Shown: piece after piece, positions 55,701 through 64,000 of the stretch
Layout of the letters: the number at the start of each line of letters is the position of its first letter
How positions within the stretch are numbered: position 1 is the first letter of the stretch
Notes under the pieces: model-generated
The model's database searches: none
What the model was told of the DNA's origin: nothing
What the model saw: the letters and a program-made list of their open reading frames with translations, nothing else
From: Liolophura sinensis
Taxonomy: Eukaryota; Mollusca; Polyplacophora; Chitonida; Chitonidae
Direction of reading: 5' to 3'
NCBI RefSeq assembly: GCF_032854445.1
Contig: NW_027017953.1
Coordinates: 1,180,501 to 1,244,500 of the forward strand
Length of the DNA: 64,000 nucleotides
Program-made: the position numbers and the translations under genes

Positions 55701-58700
55701 GCTAAGCTCACAGGGATCACATTAGTGATTAGCTCCTGGGTCATTGCGCCGCGCTGGCGTGCTAACCACCTCGGCCACGGAGGCCCCCAATAAATCAGCG
55801 TACCTTTGATTTATAACAGACATTGTTAATGAGAATACTGTCGCCTGGATTTTAGTATATGGATCTAACCTTGGCAAAGACCCATGTACATCAAACTGTA
55901 CATAAGCAAATTCTTGCTTAGAGTCAAAAACACAATCCTTGTGGAAAAAACCCCCTGAAAAGCTACTTCATCACCATTAGCATTTTTTGTAGCGAATATA
56001 CTATACATGTACTGTTGACGTAACTCATTCGCTACAACACGTGATTAAACGTGTTAAACGTAAAACACGAGAATTAAACGCAATAAATCATAACGGATGT
56101 TCTCTAGTTCCATTTGAGTAAACGTACAGAGTATATTATATCCGTGTGTTTTTGTATCCTCAGGAACAGTTTCAGGAATGGCTGGAGAAGGCCGGCGAGA
56201 AGCTTGTGGTTGTAGACTTCTGGGCCACGTGGTGCGGGCCTTGCAGGGTGATTGGTCCAGTGTTTGATGTGAGTATCCAATCCAGTAAACCTTTGGCATC
56301 TAAATACTTCTTACACCAAAACCCATACTGTGAGAAATATAATGCTGGCTATATTGATCCCTCCATCTTTCCTTAAATAGCATCGGGATGTACATATCGA
56401 TATCCATTTAGCTTCTCCGACACAGGAGTTCATGCTTAAAAGACGAAAAACAAACTGAAGACAATTACGCATAATCAAATAGGGTTTATTATTTCTAATT
56501 ACTAAATTGGTTGACTCATGCGTAGACGATGTATTAAATCAAACAAATTGTCATATTTATCAACACGGCCTTTCCGGTTATGGTCTCTCTTATTTAGGAT
56601 AGGTTATTATCATTGATATAAATTGTTATTAACATTGAAGTGTATACGGAGAAGTGTTGACATCCCCGTGGAATGGAATAGGAGTTAAAGCTCAGCTATG
56701 AGCCCCTGTATATGTGGGAGATTCTAGAGTGTGACACCAATCAAATAAATAAATTTAATTAATTTCCGTCATACTATTCGTTTCTTTGCAAGGAACTTTC
56801 TGAAAACAAAGATCTGCAGAACTCCGTTATATTCCTCAAGGTGGGACGTTGACCTTCTGTCGGTAAATCAAATATTAATTTCACCTTCTCTATGTAAATC
56901 AAAACATTCATATAACCTTCTCTCGGTAAATCAAACACCCACATTACCCTTTCTTGGTAAATCAAACATTCATATCACCTTTTCGGTAAATCAAACATCC
57001 ACATCACCTTCTCTTGGTAAATCAAACATTCCATATCACCTTTTCTCCGTAAATCAAACATTCACATCACCTTCTCTCGATAAATCAAACATCCACATTA
57101 CGTTCTCTTGCTAAATCAAACATTTATATCAGCTTTTCTAGGTAAATCAAACATCAACATCACCTTCTCTCGGTAAATCAACCATTCCATATAACTTTCT
57201 CTTGATAAATCAAACACTCACATCACCTTCTCTTGGTAAATGAAACATTCATATCACCTTCTCTCGATAAATCAAACATGAACATCACCTTCTCTCGGTA
57301 AATCAAACCTTCATATCACCTTCTCTCGGTAAATCAAACATCCACATCACCTTCTCTGGGTAAATCAAGCATTAATATCACCTTCCCAAGTCTTTCCACT
57401 TGGTAAATTAAACAACAATTAACCAGTTTGTAGTCAAGGATTGGCATACACTTCTTTTTGGAAAATAAAACACGTACATAGTTCCCCTTTGTTAATGCAT
57501 GTAATACACTAATAATAGAAGAATAATACGATGTGAGCTTTTCTTTGCACATCGGATACTAATATCACTTTGTTTCCTTGAATCATCCATTCATTCGCTT
57601 AAATTATCTACTTATCCGATCTTCTTGGCAAATCAAGCACTTCATATTAAATCAGGAGCCTGCGTGGCTTAGTTGATTAGGGCGCTAGCGCAGCGTAATG
57701 ACCCAGGAGCCTCTCACCAATGCGGTCGCTGTGACTTCAAGTCCAGCTCATGCTGGCTTCCTCTCTGGCCATAAGTGGGAAGGTCTGCCAGCAACCTGCG
57801 GATGATCGTGGGCTTTCTCTGGGCTTCGCCCGGTTTCCTCCCACCATAATACTGGCCGCCGTCGTATGAGTGAAATATTCTTGAGTACGGCGTAAAACAC
57901 AAAATAAATAAATAAATCAATCAAATCATATTAAATAAAACATTTATTTCACCACTTTTACGTTTCCTTTGCCGGGAACAACATTAAAGGGAGGTAACTT
58001 ACTGATTGACGATCACAGCTGACTTATGCACCTTGTCTTGTTGATTAGGACCTTGCAGAAGATGCCGGAGTGGAGTGCATGCCCACCTTCATGTTCTTTA
58101 AAGGAGGTAAAAAGGTGAGAGATTTGAGAAATGCTAACGAGGAATAGTATCCGTATATAAGTTAATTCTCGGTTCAAACGTTAGTTTAGGAGGTACCATT
58201 ACTGCATATATATATATTCATTTCAATTGGCTAAAAATAACGACATCAAACTAGTATTTTGCGTGAGTTGCGGCGTAAAAATATCAGATGCCATGTGGCA
58301 GGATTTCTGGCCAGTTACGTTGTAGAACACATCTATATAACAATAGTGCTTATAAATATGCCTTCTCGGAGTCCATATTGTGTGGAATAAGACGAAAATA
58401 ATGGTTATTTTTCTTAGATGTTCCATTTATTCGAAACATGAAAAATTCAGCCATGGAAAAACACAATTACGGTTTTTTTTTTTATAAATGCTGTTGCTCT
58501 CTAAAACGTCTGACTAGCTGTACCTGCTGTACGTAGTGGTCAAAAGTCACAGTTTTACGCAAAATATCATTGGCCAAGTCTTCAATATGAGCCTACATAA
58601 ACCTTTATAATACTACTGGTAGACTACGCTTCATTTATGACCGACAAATTCCTGAAGAAGTTGATATTGTCGGAACAGGTAATTTGGAGGATGGGTGAGG

Positions 58701-59568
58701 TATTTTCAGACTTTATTTAGAATTTCCGGGCTTTTTTCTGGCCATCAGTTCCCATGCCTGGCGGTATAGTGTACGCTGTGGTTGGTTAGGGTGTTGTCTA
58801 TGGTGTACGCTGTGGTTGGTTTGGGTGTCGTGTGTGGTGTACGCTGTGGTTGGGTTGGGTGTCGTGTAGGGTTTACGCTGTGGTTGGTTTGGTTGTCGTG
58901 TATGGTGTACGCTGTGGTTGGTTTGGGTGTCGTGTGTGGTGTACGCTGTGGTTGGTTTGGGTGTCGTGTATGATGTACGCTGTGGTTGGTTTGGGTGTCG
59001 TGTATGGTGTACGCTGTGGTTGGTTAGGGTGTTGTCTATGGTGTACGCTGTGGTTGGTTTGGGTGTCGTGTATGATGTACGCTGTGGTTGGTTTGGTTGT
59101 CGTGTATGGTGTACGCTGTGGTTGGTTTGGGTGTCGTGTGTGGTGTACGCTGTGGTTGGTTTGGGTGTCGTGTATGATGTACGCTGTGGTTGGTTTGGTT
59201 GTCGTTTATGATGTACACTGTGGTTGTGTTGGGTGTCGTGTATGGTGTACGTTATGGTTGGGTTGGGTGTCGTCTATGGTGTAGCCGGCATGACACCTCC
59301 GTCAAGTGGAATCATTAATATGGGAACAGATGAAAACAATGTACAAAAACGAAGAGCTAAATTAGCTTAGTTTTTGGTTAATGTCAAAAAATTTGTACCA
59401 GACACGTGACAATGACTGTATTCGTTGGTTAGATTACCACACAACTAAACCACAGTAGTGAAAGAAAAACTAACGAATATTTTGTTTTCAATTATACATC
59501 ACCAGGTGGCATCGATGGCCGGGGCAAATACGAACCTACTCAGAGAATACGTGGAGAAGTACAAATAA
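49743..59568 (+). CDS. TXN: Thioredoxin (five exons), apparent frameshift in exon 3
   Basis: Exons 49743-49766, 56164-56268, 56793-56862, 58049-58114 and 59506-59568 give about 108 residues, near the usual 105. The fold is recognised from [16 protein letters not shown] (active-site WCGPC), [30 protein letters not shown] (with the conserved cis-Pro of MPTF) and [20 protein letters not shown] at the end. Thioredoxins are small cytosolic or nuclear dithiol oxidoreductases reduced by thioredoxin reductase. Exon 3 is odd: after FLK the family's VDVD strand is present but one extra G (the GGG at 56842-56844) breaks the frame. An alternative donor at 56841 restores phase but deletes seven residues of that strand. 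An assembly error, a polymorphism or a decaying copy are all possible. Confidence 0.9.
49767..51480. other. Thioredoxin intron 1, proximal part
   Basis: Has short repeats of CTTATCTGGAGAAATAC-like units near 50165-50280 and of GCTATAGCTAATGGTTGTCG-like units near 50395-50530. A donor-like ACAG|GTGAGT at 50834 follows an open stretch but I cannot support an exon. Confidence 0.4.
51485..52590. repeat. Satellite, 37 bp unit, in thioredoxin intron 1
   Basis: About 30 copies of GGTAAGAGTTAAATCTTCTT plus CAGTAAGGTGTTAGGGC. Very homogeneous. Each unit holds a strong acceptor-like TCTTCTTCAG, a donor-like GCG|GTAAGA 15 bases later, and one TTAGGG. The first, most divergent unit (CCGCCGTAATAGTTAAATCA, TCTTCAGTAAGG) resembles the 3' part of SINE family A. 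Confidence 0.97.
53020..53815. repeat. Minisatellite, 54 bp unit, in thioredoxin intron 1
   Basis: About fifteen copies with GGGAATGCCTTGAGCGCATG, GATGGTAGACAGTTATGACG and TAACTGGAGATTGT; 53-bp variants lack one G. The 3' half alternates ATAGTAGAC and ATGTAGAC versions in a dimer. Confidence 0.95.
53935..54365. repeat. Segment bounded by GC-rich GTCCGCGGGGCTTTT motifs
   Basis: GTCTGCGGGGCTTTTGTCCG near 53960 and CGCGGGGCTTTTGTCC repeated near 54314 and 54343, in the same orientation. They stand out from the AT-rich surroundings and may mark an old repeat. Confidence 0.4.
55530..55792 (-). mobile_element. SINE family A, near full-length
   Basis: Reversed: TTTATTTGATTGGTGTTTTA, CAAGAATATTTCACTTATTT, CAACATTATGGTGGG, ACGACCATCCGCAGGCTGCT, GGAGAGGAAGCCAATATGAG, GCGCCGCGCTGGCGTGCTAA and CTCGGCCACGGAGGCCCCC. 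Confidence 0.92.
56164..56268 (+). CDS. TXN: Thioredoxin exon 2 (active site)
   Basis: Acceptor TTTTTGTATCCTCAG, donor GTGAGT, 35 codons in phase 0. Encodes [20 protein letters not shown] followed by [15 protein letters not shown] with the redox-active CGPC. Confidence 0.95.
56715..56760 (+). mobile_element. SINE family A tail fragment
   Basis: GACACCAATCAAATAAATAA, the 3' end only. Confidence 0.45.
56793..56862 (+). CDS. TXN: Thioredoxin exon 3 with extra base
   Basis: Acceptor CGTTTCTTTGCAAG. Encodes [16 protein letters not shown], then GTGGGACGTTGAC where the family would have codons for V-D-V-D; one surplus G causes a shift. With the extra G ignored, the exon ends at TCG|GTAAAT and leaves exactly three residues before DLAEDAG, the family's usual spacing. 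The exon end doubles as the first unit of the array that follows. Confidence 0.75.
56851..57405 (+). repeat. Donor-anchored minisatellite, about 31 bp unit
   Basis: About eighteen copies of CACCTTCTCTCGGTAAATCA plus AACATYCATAT. The first copy is the end of thioredoxin exon 3 with its donor (CTTCTGTCG|GTAAAT). Roughly eleven copies keep GGTAAAT; others read GATAAAT, CGTAAAT or GCTAAAT. Confidence 0.95.
57655..57930 (+). mobile_element. SINE family A, full-length reference copy
   Basis: Head CGTGGCTTAGTTGATTAG (box A-like), CGCAGCGTAATGACCCAGGA, GCCTCTCACCAATGCGGTCG, CTTCAAGTCCAGCTCATGCT (box B), GGGAAGGTCTGCCAGCAACC, CTCCCACCATAATACTGGCC, GAAATATTCTTGAGTACGGC and a tail of AAATAAATAAAT. It is the most complete copy in the window and defines the family. 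Confidence 0.95.
58049..58114 (+). CDS. TXN: Thioredoxin exon 4
   Basis: Acceptor TCTTGTTGATTAG, donor GTGAGA, 22 codons: [20 protein letters not shown] then KK. An in-frame TAG just upstream fixes the exon start at 58049. Confidence 0.95.
58765..59285. repeat. Minisatellite, 34 bp unit, in thioredoxin intron 4
   Basis: Fifteen copies of GTGTACGCTGTGGTTGGTTT plus GGGTGTCGTGTATG. Strong strand bias: almost only G and T on the plus strand. Confidence 0.96.
59506..59568 (+). CDS. TXN: Thioredoxin exon 5 (end)
   Basis: Acceptor TTATACATCACCAG, phase 0. Encodes [20 protein letters not shown] and TAA at 59566-59568. Confidence 0.93.
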   Translation: MASMAGANTNLLREYVEKYK

Positions 59569-59821
59569 CCGGACAGGGGACGCAACTCTGTCACACCGAC
59601 AAGCGTATAGCTGGCGTCGTTTACAGCAAATTTATTAGCATTGTTATTCGAGCTATAAAAGGTACTGACAGCCTTGTGATATTTAGATCAATGTAAGTTT
59701 TGAATTTTGAACTACATGGAATTTGTATTTGTAACGTCTAAAGTCTAGCTTTATTCAAGAATGTATCATTACTCAAATCTACGCTGCGTTACATTTAGAG
59801 ATGCAGGTCTTACATGCATCA

Positions 59822-59827
59822 AATAAA
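59822..59827 (+). promoter_or_regulatory. Candidate thioredoxin polyadenylation signal
   Basis: AATAAA about 250 bases after the stop codon. Confidence 0.4.
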
Positions 59828-59829
59828 TC

Positions 59830-60512
59830 GCCCACAATCTGTTTGAGTTCTAGCCACGTGTTGGTTGAAAATGTACGGAAACAAAATGGCGGATCTATAA
59901 TGAAGTGATTATTTGTCATGTCCATGCACGACTCATTATTCCACTTTTCTTCATAATTCCAAAACATGATTAAATAGACATTCGGGGCAGTTTTCCAGAA
60001 AGGTGGGCATTTTTCTCTCTATTTCTCCGTCAAAACTCAGATCAAAGTCAGATTTCCATTGTTCGTTCATGGCACTACACAAATCCGTCAGCCATGAGTA
60101 TGAAGTAAGTTTTACTTCCAGAAACAGGATTTTATAGTTTATTATAGCCCTTTATTCAGTTTTTGTGCAGACATGTTTACCTACACAGCATATTTGATAA
60201 TCTCGTGACAAACCAATCTGAATAAACTGAGCTGGATATAGGAATATTCATCTGACAACTATCCCATGTTCACTTCGGCCTTTCTCGAGGCTGCATTGGC
60301 GAGATCTTTCAACCAATCAGCGAGCCGGGTAAACACAGGCAATTTGACACGTCTGACACGGGAGTGGATGAAAATGTAAGAGTGAAAATACGGTTGTTTT
60401 TTTTTTCACTGGAAGGTTTCTCTAAACCATATACATTTTACAAACGAGGGAATAAACTTTCTCTGTCAGTTGAGGTGTTTTCCGGTAAAGAGACTGATAT
60501 GTGAACTGACAT
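59830..60512. other. Intergenic, nothing recognised
   Basis: No exon or repeat supported between thioredoxin and the next small gene; its promoter should lie here if 60513 or 60564 is the start. Confidence 0.4.
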
Positions 60513-60612
60513 ATGATTGGCCGCTACTTTTACACGCATGTTCGCGTGTGCCTTCGTGGGCGCATGAAGAAAGGGTGCTGTAGCTGTCAGATGGATATTC
60601 CTATATATCCAG
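60513..60612 (+). CDS. Small gene, exon 1
   Basis: Open from ATG 60513 (an in-frame TGA lies at 60507), second in-frame ATG at 60564 in GGGCGCATGA. Donor CCAG|GTGAGT, one base left over. Confidence 0.55.
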
Positions 60613-61619
60613 GTGAGTTTATTCAGATTGGTGACAAACCAGATAGGTCTACCGTCCAGAGGCATTCATGTCGCGTGACCTTTTTATCAGTGTTTCGTCG
60701 TTTAACAGTGTTGAGTTAGCAGGTCCCTTAATCTACACAAGATGCTTACATCAGACAAATCCACGTAAACACATGATTTTCTCGTAAACATGAAAGACTA
60801 CAGTTATTTTTAACCATTTATGACGAAAATCTGAAAGGAGGTTGATTGTGTTTTATTTTTCTTATTGGTATTTCATTGCGTGTTTTGGCTATTTGCCAAC
60901 TTTCTGGACATCTTACGCTGCAGAAGTTGTATAACCCAGAGTTTCCGTTCATTTCACGTTTGTGATGTTATTATATACGATGACTTTTGTTCACCATGAG
61001 AGCATCTTTGTCTATAGCTGTAACAATTTATAAGATGAGAGACACGTTCGACAATGACTTGCCTCAAACGACAGTTCCAATGACTTTGGCCAGGAGCTCT
61101 GCCTCCTTTTTTCTCTTCTTTGAGCAATGTTCTTCCGACCGCTGCCTATTGTTATAATGGTTATACATATATAAGAACAGTTATCTCTGAAACAAAACAA
61201 GTTCAGTGAATGTAATAGGCGTGATGGGTTCACAATGGGTATCACTGAATTCCGAGTATTGGTGTTAAACTAAACGCAACATTATATCTAGGTATGTGTT
61301 TTCAACTTCCTGTAACAGTTTTGTTACCAGAACTATACCAGTGTTGATCTAGCAATTCCTTGTCATTTGTAGTGGGAATAAAATATCCAGAAGGAAAGAA
61401 GCTAAGCGTTGACGATGTGTATGGAGGCCCGTGAGTCTTAAAACACTTAGCCAAGTACTTTTAAGGAACACATCATCGCTTAATATTATCAGTGCATTGT
61501 GTGTGTAGAATTAATGGAAAACCGACCCCAGGTTTACCAAATTTTATGAGAACGTCAGTCTGCTGCAGTTTCGTTTCAGTCCCAAGTATGGCACTGTGCG
61601 GAGGGCTTCAGTTGTCTAG
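60513..61619 (+). CDS. Small three-exon gene, function unknown
   Basis: Exons 60513-60612, 61373-61430 and 61580-61619 join in phases 1 and 2 with good sites (two GTGAGT donors; acceptors TGTCATTTGTAG and TTTCGTTTCAG). The protein is 66 residues from the Met at 60513 or 49 from the Met at 60564: KKGCCSCQMDIPIYP, then GIKYPEGKKLSVDDVYGG, then PPKYGTVRRASVV and a stop. I do not recognise the family. CCSC could be lipid-modified or bind metal. RRAS fits a PKA-type site and the terminal SVV fits a class I PDZ ligand. It may instead be the end of a longer gene, as a TGTCAG acceptor within exon 1 is possible. The last residues and stop lie at the edge of a SINE. Confidence 0.6.
61373..61430 (+). 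CDS. Small gene, exon 2
   Basis: Acceptor CTTGTCATTTGTAG, donor GTGAGT. Encodes (V)GIKYPEGKKLSVDDVYGG with two bases left over. Coding is supported by phase agreement on both sides. Confidence 0.65.
61580..61619 (+). CDS. Small gene, exon 3 and stop
   Basis: Acceptor CAGTTTCGTTTCAG. Encodes PPKYGTVRRASVV and TAG at 61617-61619. The bases GGCTTCAGTTGTCTAG resemble the SINE head GGCTTAGTTGATTAG. Confidence 0.6.
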
Positions 61620-61833
61620 TAGCAAGCGTGCCAGGATCCTCTCACCAGTGCTGTGGCTATGAGTCCAACTCATAATGGTTTCTTCTCCGCTCGGACAGCT
61701 AACAACCTGCAGATGACGTGGGTTTCTCCCTGCCTGTGTCCAGTTTCCTCCCACCATAATGCTGGTTTCCGTCGTATAATTGAAATATTCTTGAGTGCGG
61801 CGTAAAACACCCGTCAAATAAATAAATAAATAG
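61604..61833 (+). mobile_element. SINE family A in the 3' end of the small gene
   Basis: GGCTTCAGTTGTCTAG head, CCAGGATCCTCTCACCAGTG, GAGTCCAACTCATAATGG, CTCCCACCATAATGCTGG, TCTTGAGTGCGGCGTAAAAC and the tail AAATAAATAAATA. The head overlaps the last codons of the upstream gene. Confidence 0.85.
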
Positions 61834-62170
61834 CGTGATGAACCGGCAGACAAGTCATAGGAGAAGCTATCTCACATAATTAGGACAAATTATACACGAG
61901 GGACTCTATCCGTCTTTCACAAAGCTATATTCATCCTTCACATGATGTGATGATTTCCAAAAACAGATTTGTAACTTCGGCTATAGGGAATGGAAAGTTC
62001 TCAAGTTCGATTTCGTTGAAGTCAAATTAGTCCGACAAATGGCATCGTGCGAATACGACTGTACCAATCACATCCATTTAACTGTGACTTCATACAATCT
62101 ATTAAGCACCGGAATTGGTTTGGCATCTCTACTGTAGCCTAATTAGGATAACCACAAGTATAAGTATAAT
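61834..62170. other. Intergenic, nothing recognised
   Basis: No supported feature before the CRE-like cluster. Confidence 0.4.
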
Positions 62171-62173
62171 GCA

Positions 62174-62244
62174 TGACGTCATGCCGAACACTATACGTGG
62201 CTATCAGCTGTGACGTCGTTTAATCTGACGTCACGTTGACGTGT
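62174..62244 (+). promoter_or_regulatory. Cluster of four CRE-like sites
   Basis: Full palindromic TGACGTCA at 62174-62181 and 62226-62233, plus TGACGTCG at 62211-62218 and TGACGTGT at 62237-62244. They lie about 110-180 bases before the ATG at 62353. CREB/ATF-type bZIP factors bind TGACGTCA; the spacing suggests a promoter. Confidence 0.6.
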
Positions 62245-62352
62245 AGACGCGAACAACGTCATAACAAAACTCGGGCGTCAACATTCAAACCGGAACTGCT
62301 GATGTAACGATACAGGACAAAGTTGGCTCCACTTCTGCAGTCATAGCCAATC

Positions 62353-62796
62353 ATGTTCAGAAAAGTCATGGGATTCAAGTTATACTTTGACGAGCCGATG
62401 TCGACCGCAGAGTCCTTATTTTCTCGGATAGAAGAGGACAGTGTGGGACCGGAACCAAACCCCGTGGCCGGCGCCTCCAAAGACGAGTGTCTGTTAGAGA
62501 TGGAGCGGTTACGGGCACGAGTGAAAGCTTTACAAGCCGACCTGGGTTCATTGAGGGGTCAGTCCAGGGATTTGTACCGAGAGTTCATGTTCCTTAACGG
62601 CAGTGTTGACCGCTCAGCCAGGCAGCTAGAGGAGGTACAGGTTCTGAGGGAGCGTCTGGATGACAACTACAGACAGAGTCGCTATCTGGACCGACTTCTC
62701 AACTTTCTCAGGTATAGCGGACACGGAATCCGCCTTGTGCCATACGAACTTCGTCGTCCAGGGGAGACAACTGATGAGGGAGACTCACCTGTGTGA
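62353..62796 (+). CDS. Intronless coiled-coil protein, function unknown
   Basis: A 147-codon frame starting CAATCATGT with an in-frame TAG nine bases upstream and ending TGA at 62794. Codon use is richer in G and C than the flanks and charge distribution is protein-like. The start MFRKVMGFKLYFDEPMSTAE is followed by an acidic segment, then from about residue 48 to 115 a predicted coiled coil (LEMERLRARVKALQADLGSL, QLEEVQVLRERLDD). The end YELRRPGETTDEGDSPV is acidic and Pro-containing. No signal peptide or membrane helix. I do not recognise a family. CRE-like sites upstream support a real gene. It could also be an exon of a larger gene, but no donor is needed. Confidence 0.7.
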   Translation: MFRKVMGFKLYFDEPMSTAESLFSRIEEDSVGPEPNPVAGASKDECLLEMERLRARVKALQADLGSLRGQSRDLYREFMFLNGSVDRSARQLEEVQVLRERLDDNYRQSRYLDRLLNFLRYSGHGIRLVPYELRRPGETTDEGDSPV

Positions 62797-63290
62797 ACGA
62801 CACACAGTCCTGTATTTACGTAATTGCTAATGAGTACTGCTGCACTGATTGAGTGTAACATATACTATAGAGACGAAAAAGTCAATATTAGGCCACCGGA
62901 TGTGACACAAACTGGCCTCATAACCAAACGTTCTCAATGGATATAAAAGCAAGGGAAAACTGACGATAGCTAGATCAATGTTCCTCAATATTCATATAAA
63001 GTGTGCGTAACTTTATCATAGGCACAACTGTTATGGCATTGTTTCTCTTCAGTATGTGTTACCATTATAATTATGCTCGCACGCGCTTTGTTGTCCGTTG
63101 ACGTTTGTTAATCGTACATGCCAGCTCACGTAGCGACACTCTGTCTGACAACATAGACAACGTGCTAACAGCCTGAACAAGGCGTTTATTTGTTCACTGA
63201 CAGATAAGAAAAAGTCATTTGGAAATTAAAATGGCCACATTTAACTGCCGTTGCACTGTTAAATTTGTTATTTGTTGCTGCTCTCTCTGG
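62797..63290. other. 3' flank of the coiled-coil gene
   Basis: AT-rich; no clear AATAAA. Confidence 0.4.
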
Positions 63291-63292
63291 AC

Positions 63293-63412
63293 TAGGGACC
63301 TCCGTTGCCGAGGTCGTTAGCACGCCAGCGCGGCGCAGTGACCCTGGAGCCTCTCACCAATGAGGTGGCTGTCAGTTCAAGTCCAGCTCATGCTGGCTTC
63401 CTCTCTAGCTGT
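63293..63412 (+). mobile_element. SINE family A, 5' half only
   Basis: Head CCTCCGTTGCCGAGGTCGTT, GCGCAGTGACCCTGGAGCCT, CTCACCAATGAGGTGGCTGT and box B GTTCAAGTCCAGCTCATGCT. It stops at CTCTCTAGCTGTACG, so the 3' half is missing. Confidence 0.85.
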
Positions 63413-64000
63413 ACGTACAGTACAGCCCAAGCCCAACGGCAAGTCGGGCGCGCATTTCACGCGGTCTGGCGGCGCTTCGTCAGTAATGTGTTCGCGCTCG
63501 GGCTGTGCACCGTTCGTGGTCTGTCGCTGCTCTGTACGCGCCCTGGTCACGCTCTGGCCGCTTCCCGACAGGCCTAATCAGCGAGACATGGCCGTGACGC
63601 ATCACCGCGGTAACAATATACATGTGCGTCCGCGATTGAAGGACGGTAATCTGTTAAATAGTTCTGTGAACGATTGCGTTAGTATTGATATCACCGATGA
63701 TATAAACGTATTTCGGTGGAAAAAAAAACGCGTGAATGAATGGTTCCAGTTATATATGGCTGTAAAATGCAGGAACAATTATAGCTTGTCATGATTATTT
63801 TGGAATCATTCCTGCGAACAACAGAAAACCGTTAACAGAATGCGGTCATGCGCAGATGGGGATGACAGTGTACCTGCGGAAATGTGTGTATATGAAACTA
63901 CTCACACTACATGTAGCTCTGAATGACCTGTTTTGCTTGTTTTTCATTTTCTGATCACTTTCAGAAAATATCTATATTTTGTTTTTACTGTTAACTTTGT
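63413..64000. other. No gene seen
   Basis: GC-rich for about 150 bases, then AT-rich; the open frames at 63305-63794 overlap the SINE and show no domain. Confidence 0.4.

Noticed and set aside
56146-56376. 76-codon frame as a complete small thioredoxin
   Set aside because: It runs past a good GTGAGT donor into intron; the family needs the later exons.
57655-57760. Functional tRNA gene in SINE family A head
   Set aside because: Box A and B are recognisable but the spacing and stems do not make a tRNA, and many dispersed copies exist.
62259-62480. 73-codon minus-strand frame
   Set aside because: Shadow of the plus-strand coiled-coil gene.

Overview
This is a eukaryotic window. All recognisable proteins are split by GT-AG introns, and the DNA is full of minisatellites and short retroposons. 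About 18 copies or fragments of one tRNA-headed SINE (AAATAAATA tail, recurrent GGCGTAAAACACC motif) together with the gene set suggest a marine lophotrochozoan, most likely a mollusc or related phylum. That placement is inference from general familiarity with the repeat, not a database result.

Layout. 1-9087: SINE copies, two minisatellites and a decayed Ty3/gypsy-type LTR element on the minus strand (4038-7358) with both LTRs and a 5-bp target duplication. 9088-28984 (+): ten phase-consistent exons of a single-pass membrane protein (EGF-like, SEA, EGF, EGF, transmembrane, tyrosine-rich tail); its 5' end was not found. 28985-35141: intergenic, mostly tandem arrays. 35142-36299 (-): complete three-exon DUSP23-like phosphatase. 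36412-38090: large 36-bp array next to its start. 38091-49742: gene-poor, with SINEs, a possible non-LTR remnant, a foldback element and a long C tract. 49743-59568 (+): five-exon thioredoxin with an apparent one-base frameshift in exon 3. 60513-61619 (+): a short three-exon gene ending in a basic phosphosite-like, PDZ-ligand-like tail that runs into a SINE. 62353-62796 (+): intronless coiled-coil protein gene with four CRE-like sites upstream.

Main observation. At least 20 tandem arrays occupy roughly a quarter of the window by my estimate. Several are anchored on splicing signals of real exons: the transmembrane-exon acceptor (12 copies of a 99-bp unit, 11 with AG), the donor of the last EGF's first exon, the thioredoxin exon 3 donor, the branch-point region before the 22736 exon, and the acceptor/start region of the DUSP23 exon. 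The repeat unit in each case carries a copy of a splice signal, so repeat growth may multiply alternative splice sites. The transmembrane case could add whole 33-residue hydrophobic blocks in frame.

The genes do not form an obvious pathway. DUSP23-like phosphatase and thioredoxin are housekeeping-type cytosolic enzymes; the SEA/EGF protein is a cell-surface protein with probable tyrosine-based tail signals. Most long open frames in the window lie inside tandem repeats and were rejected as genes.
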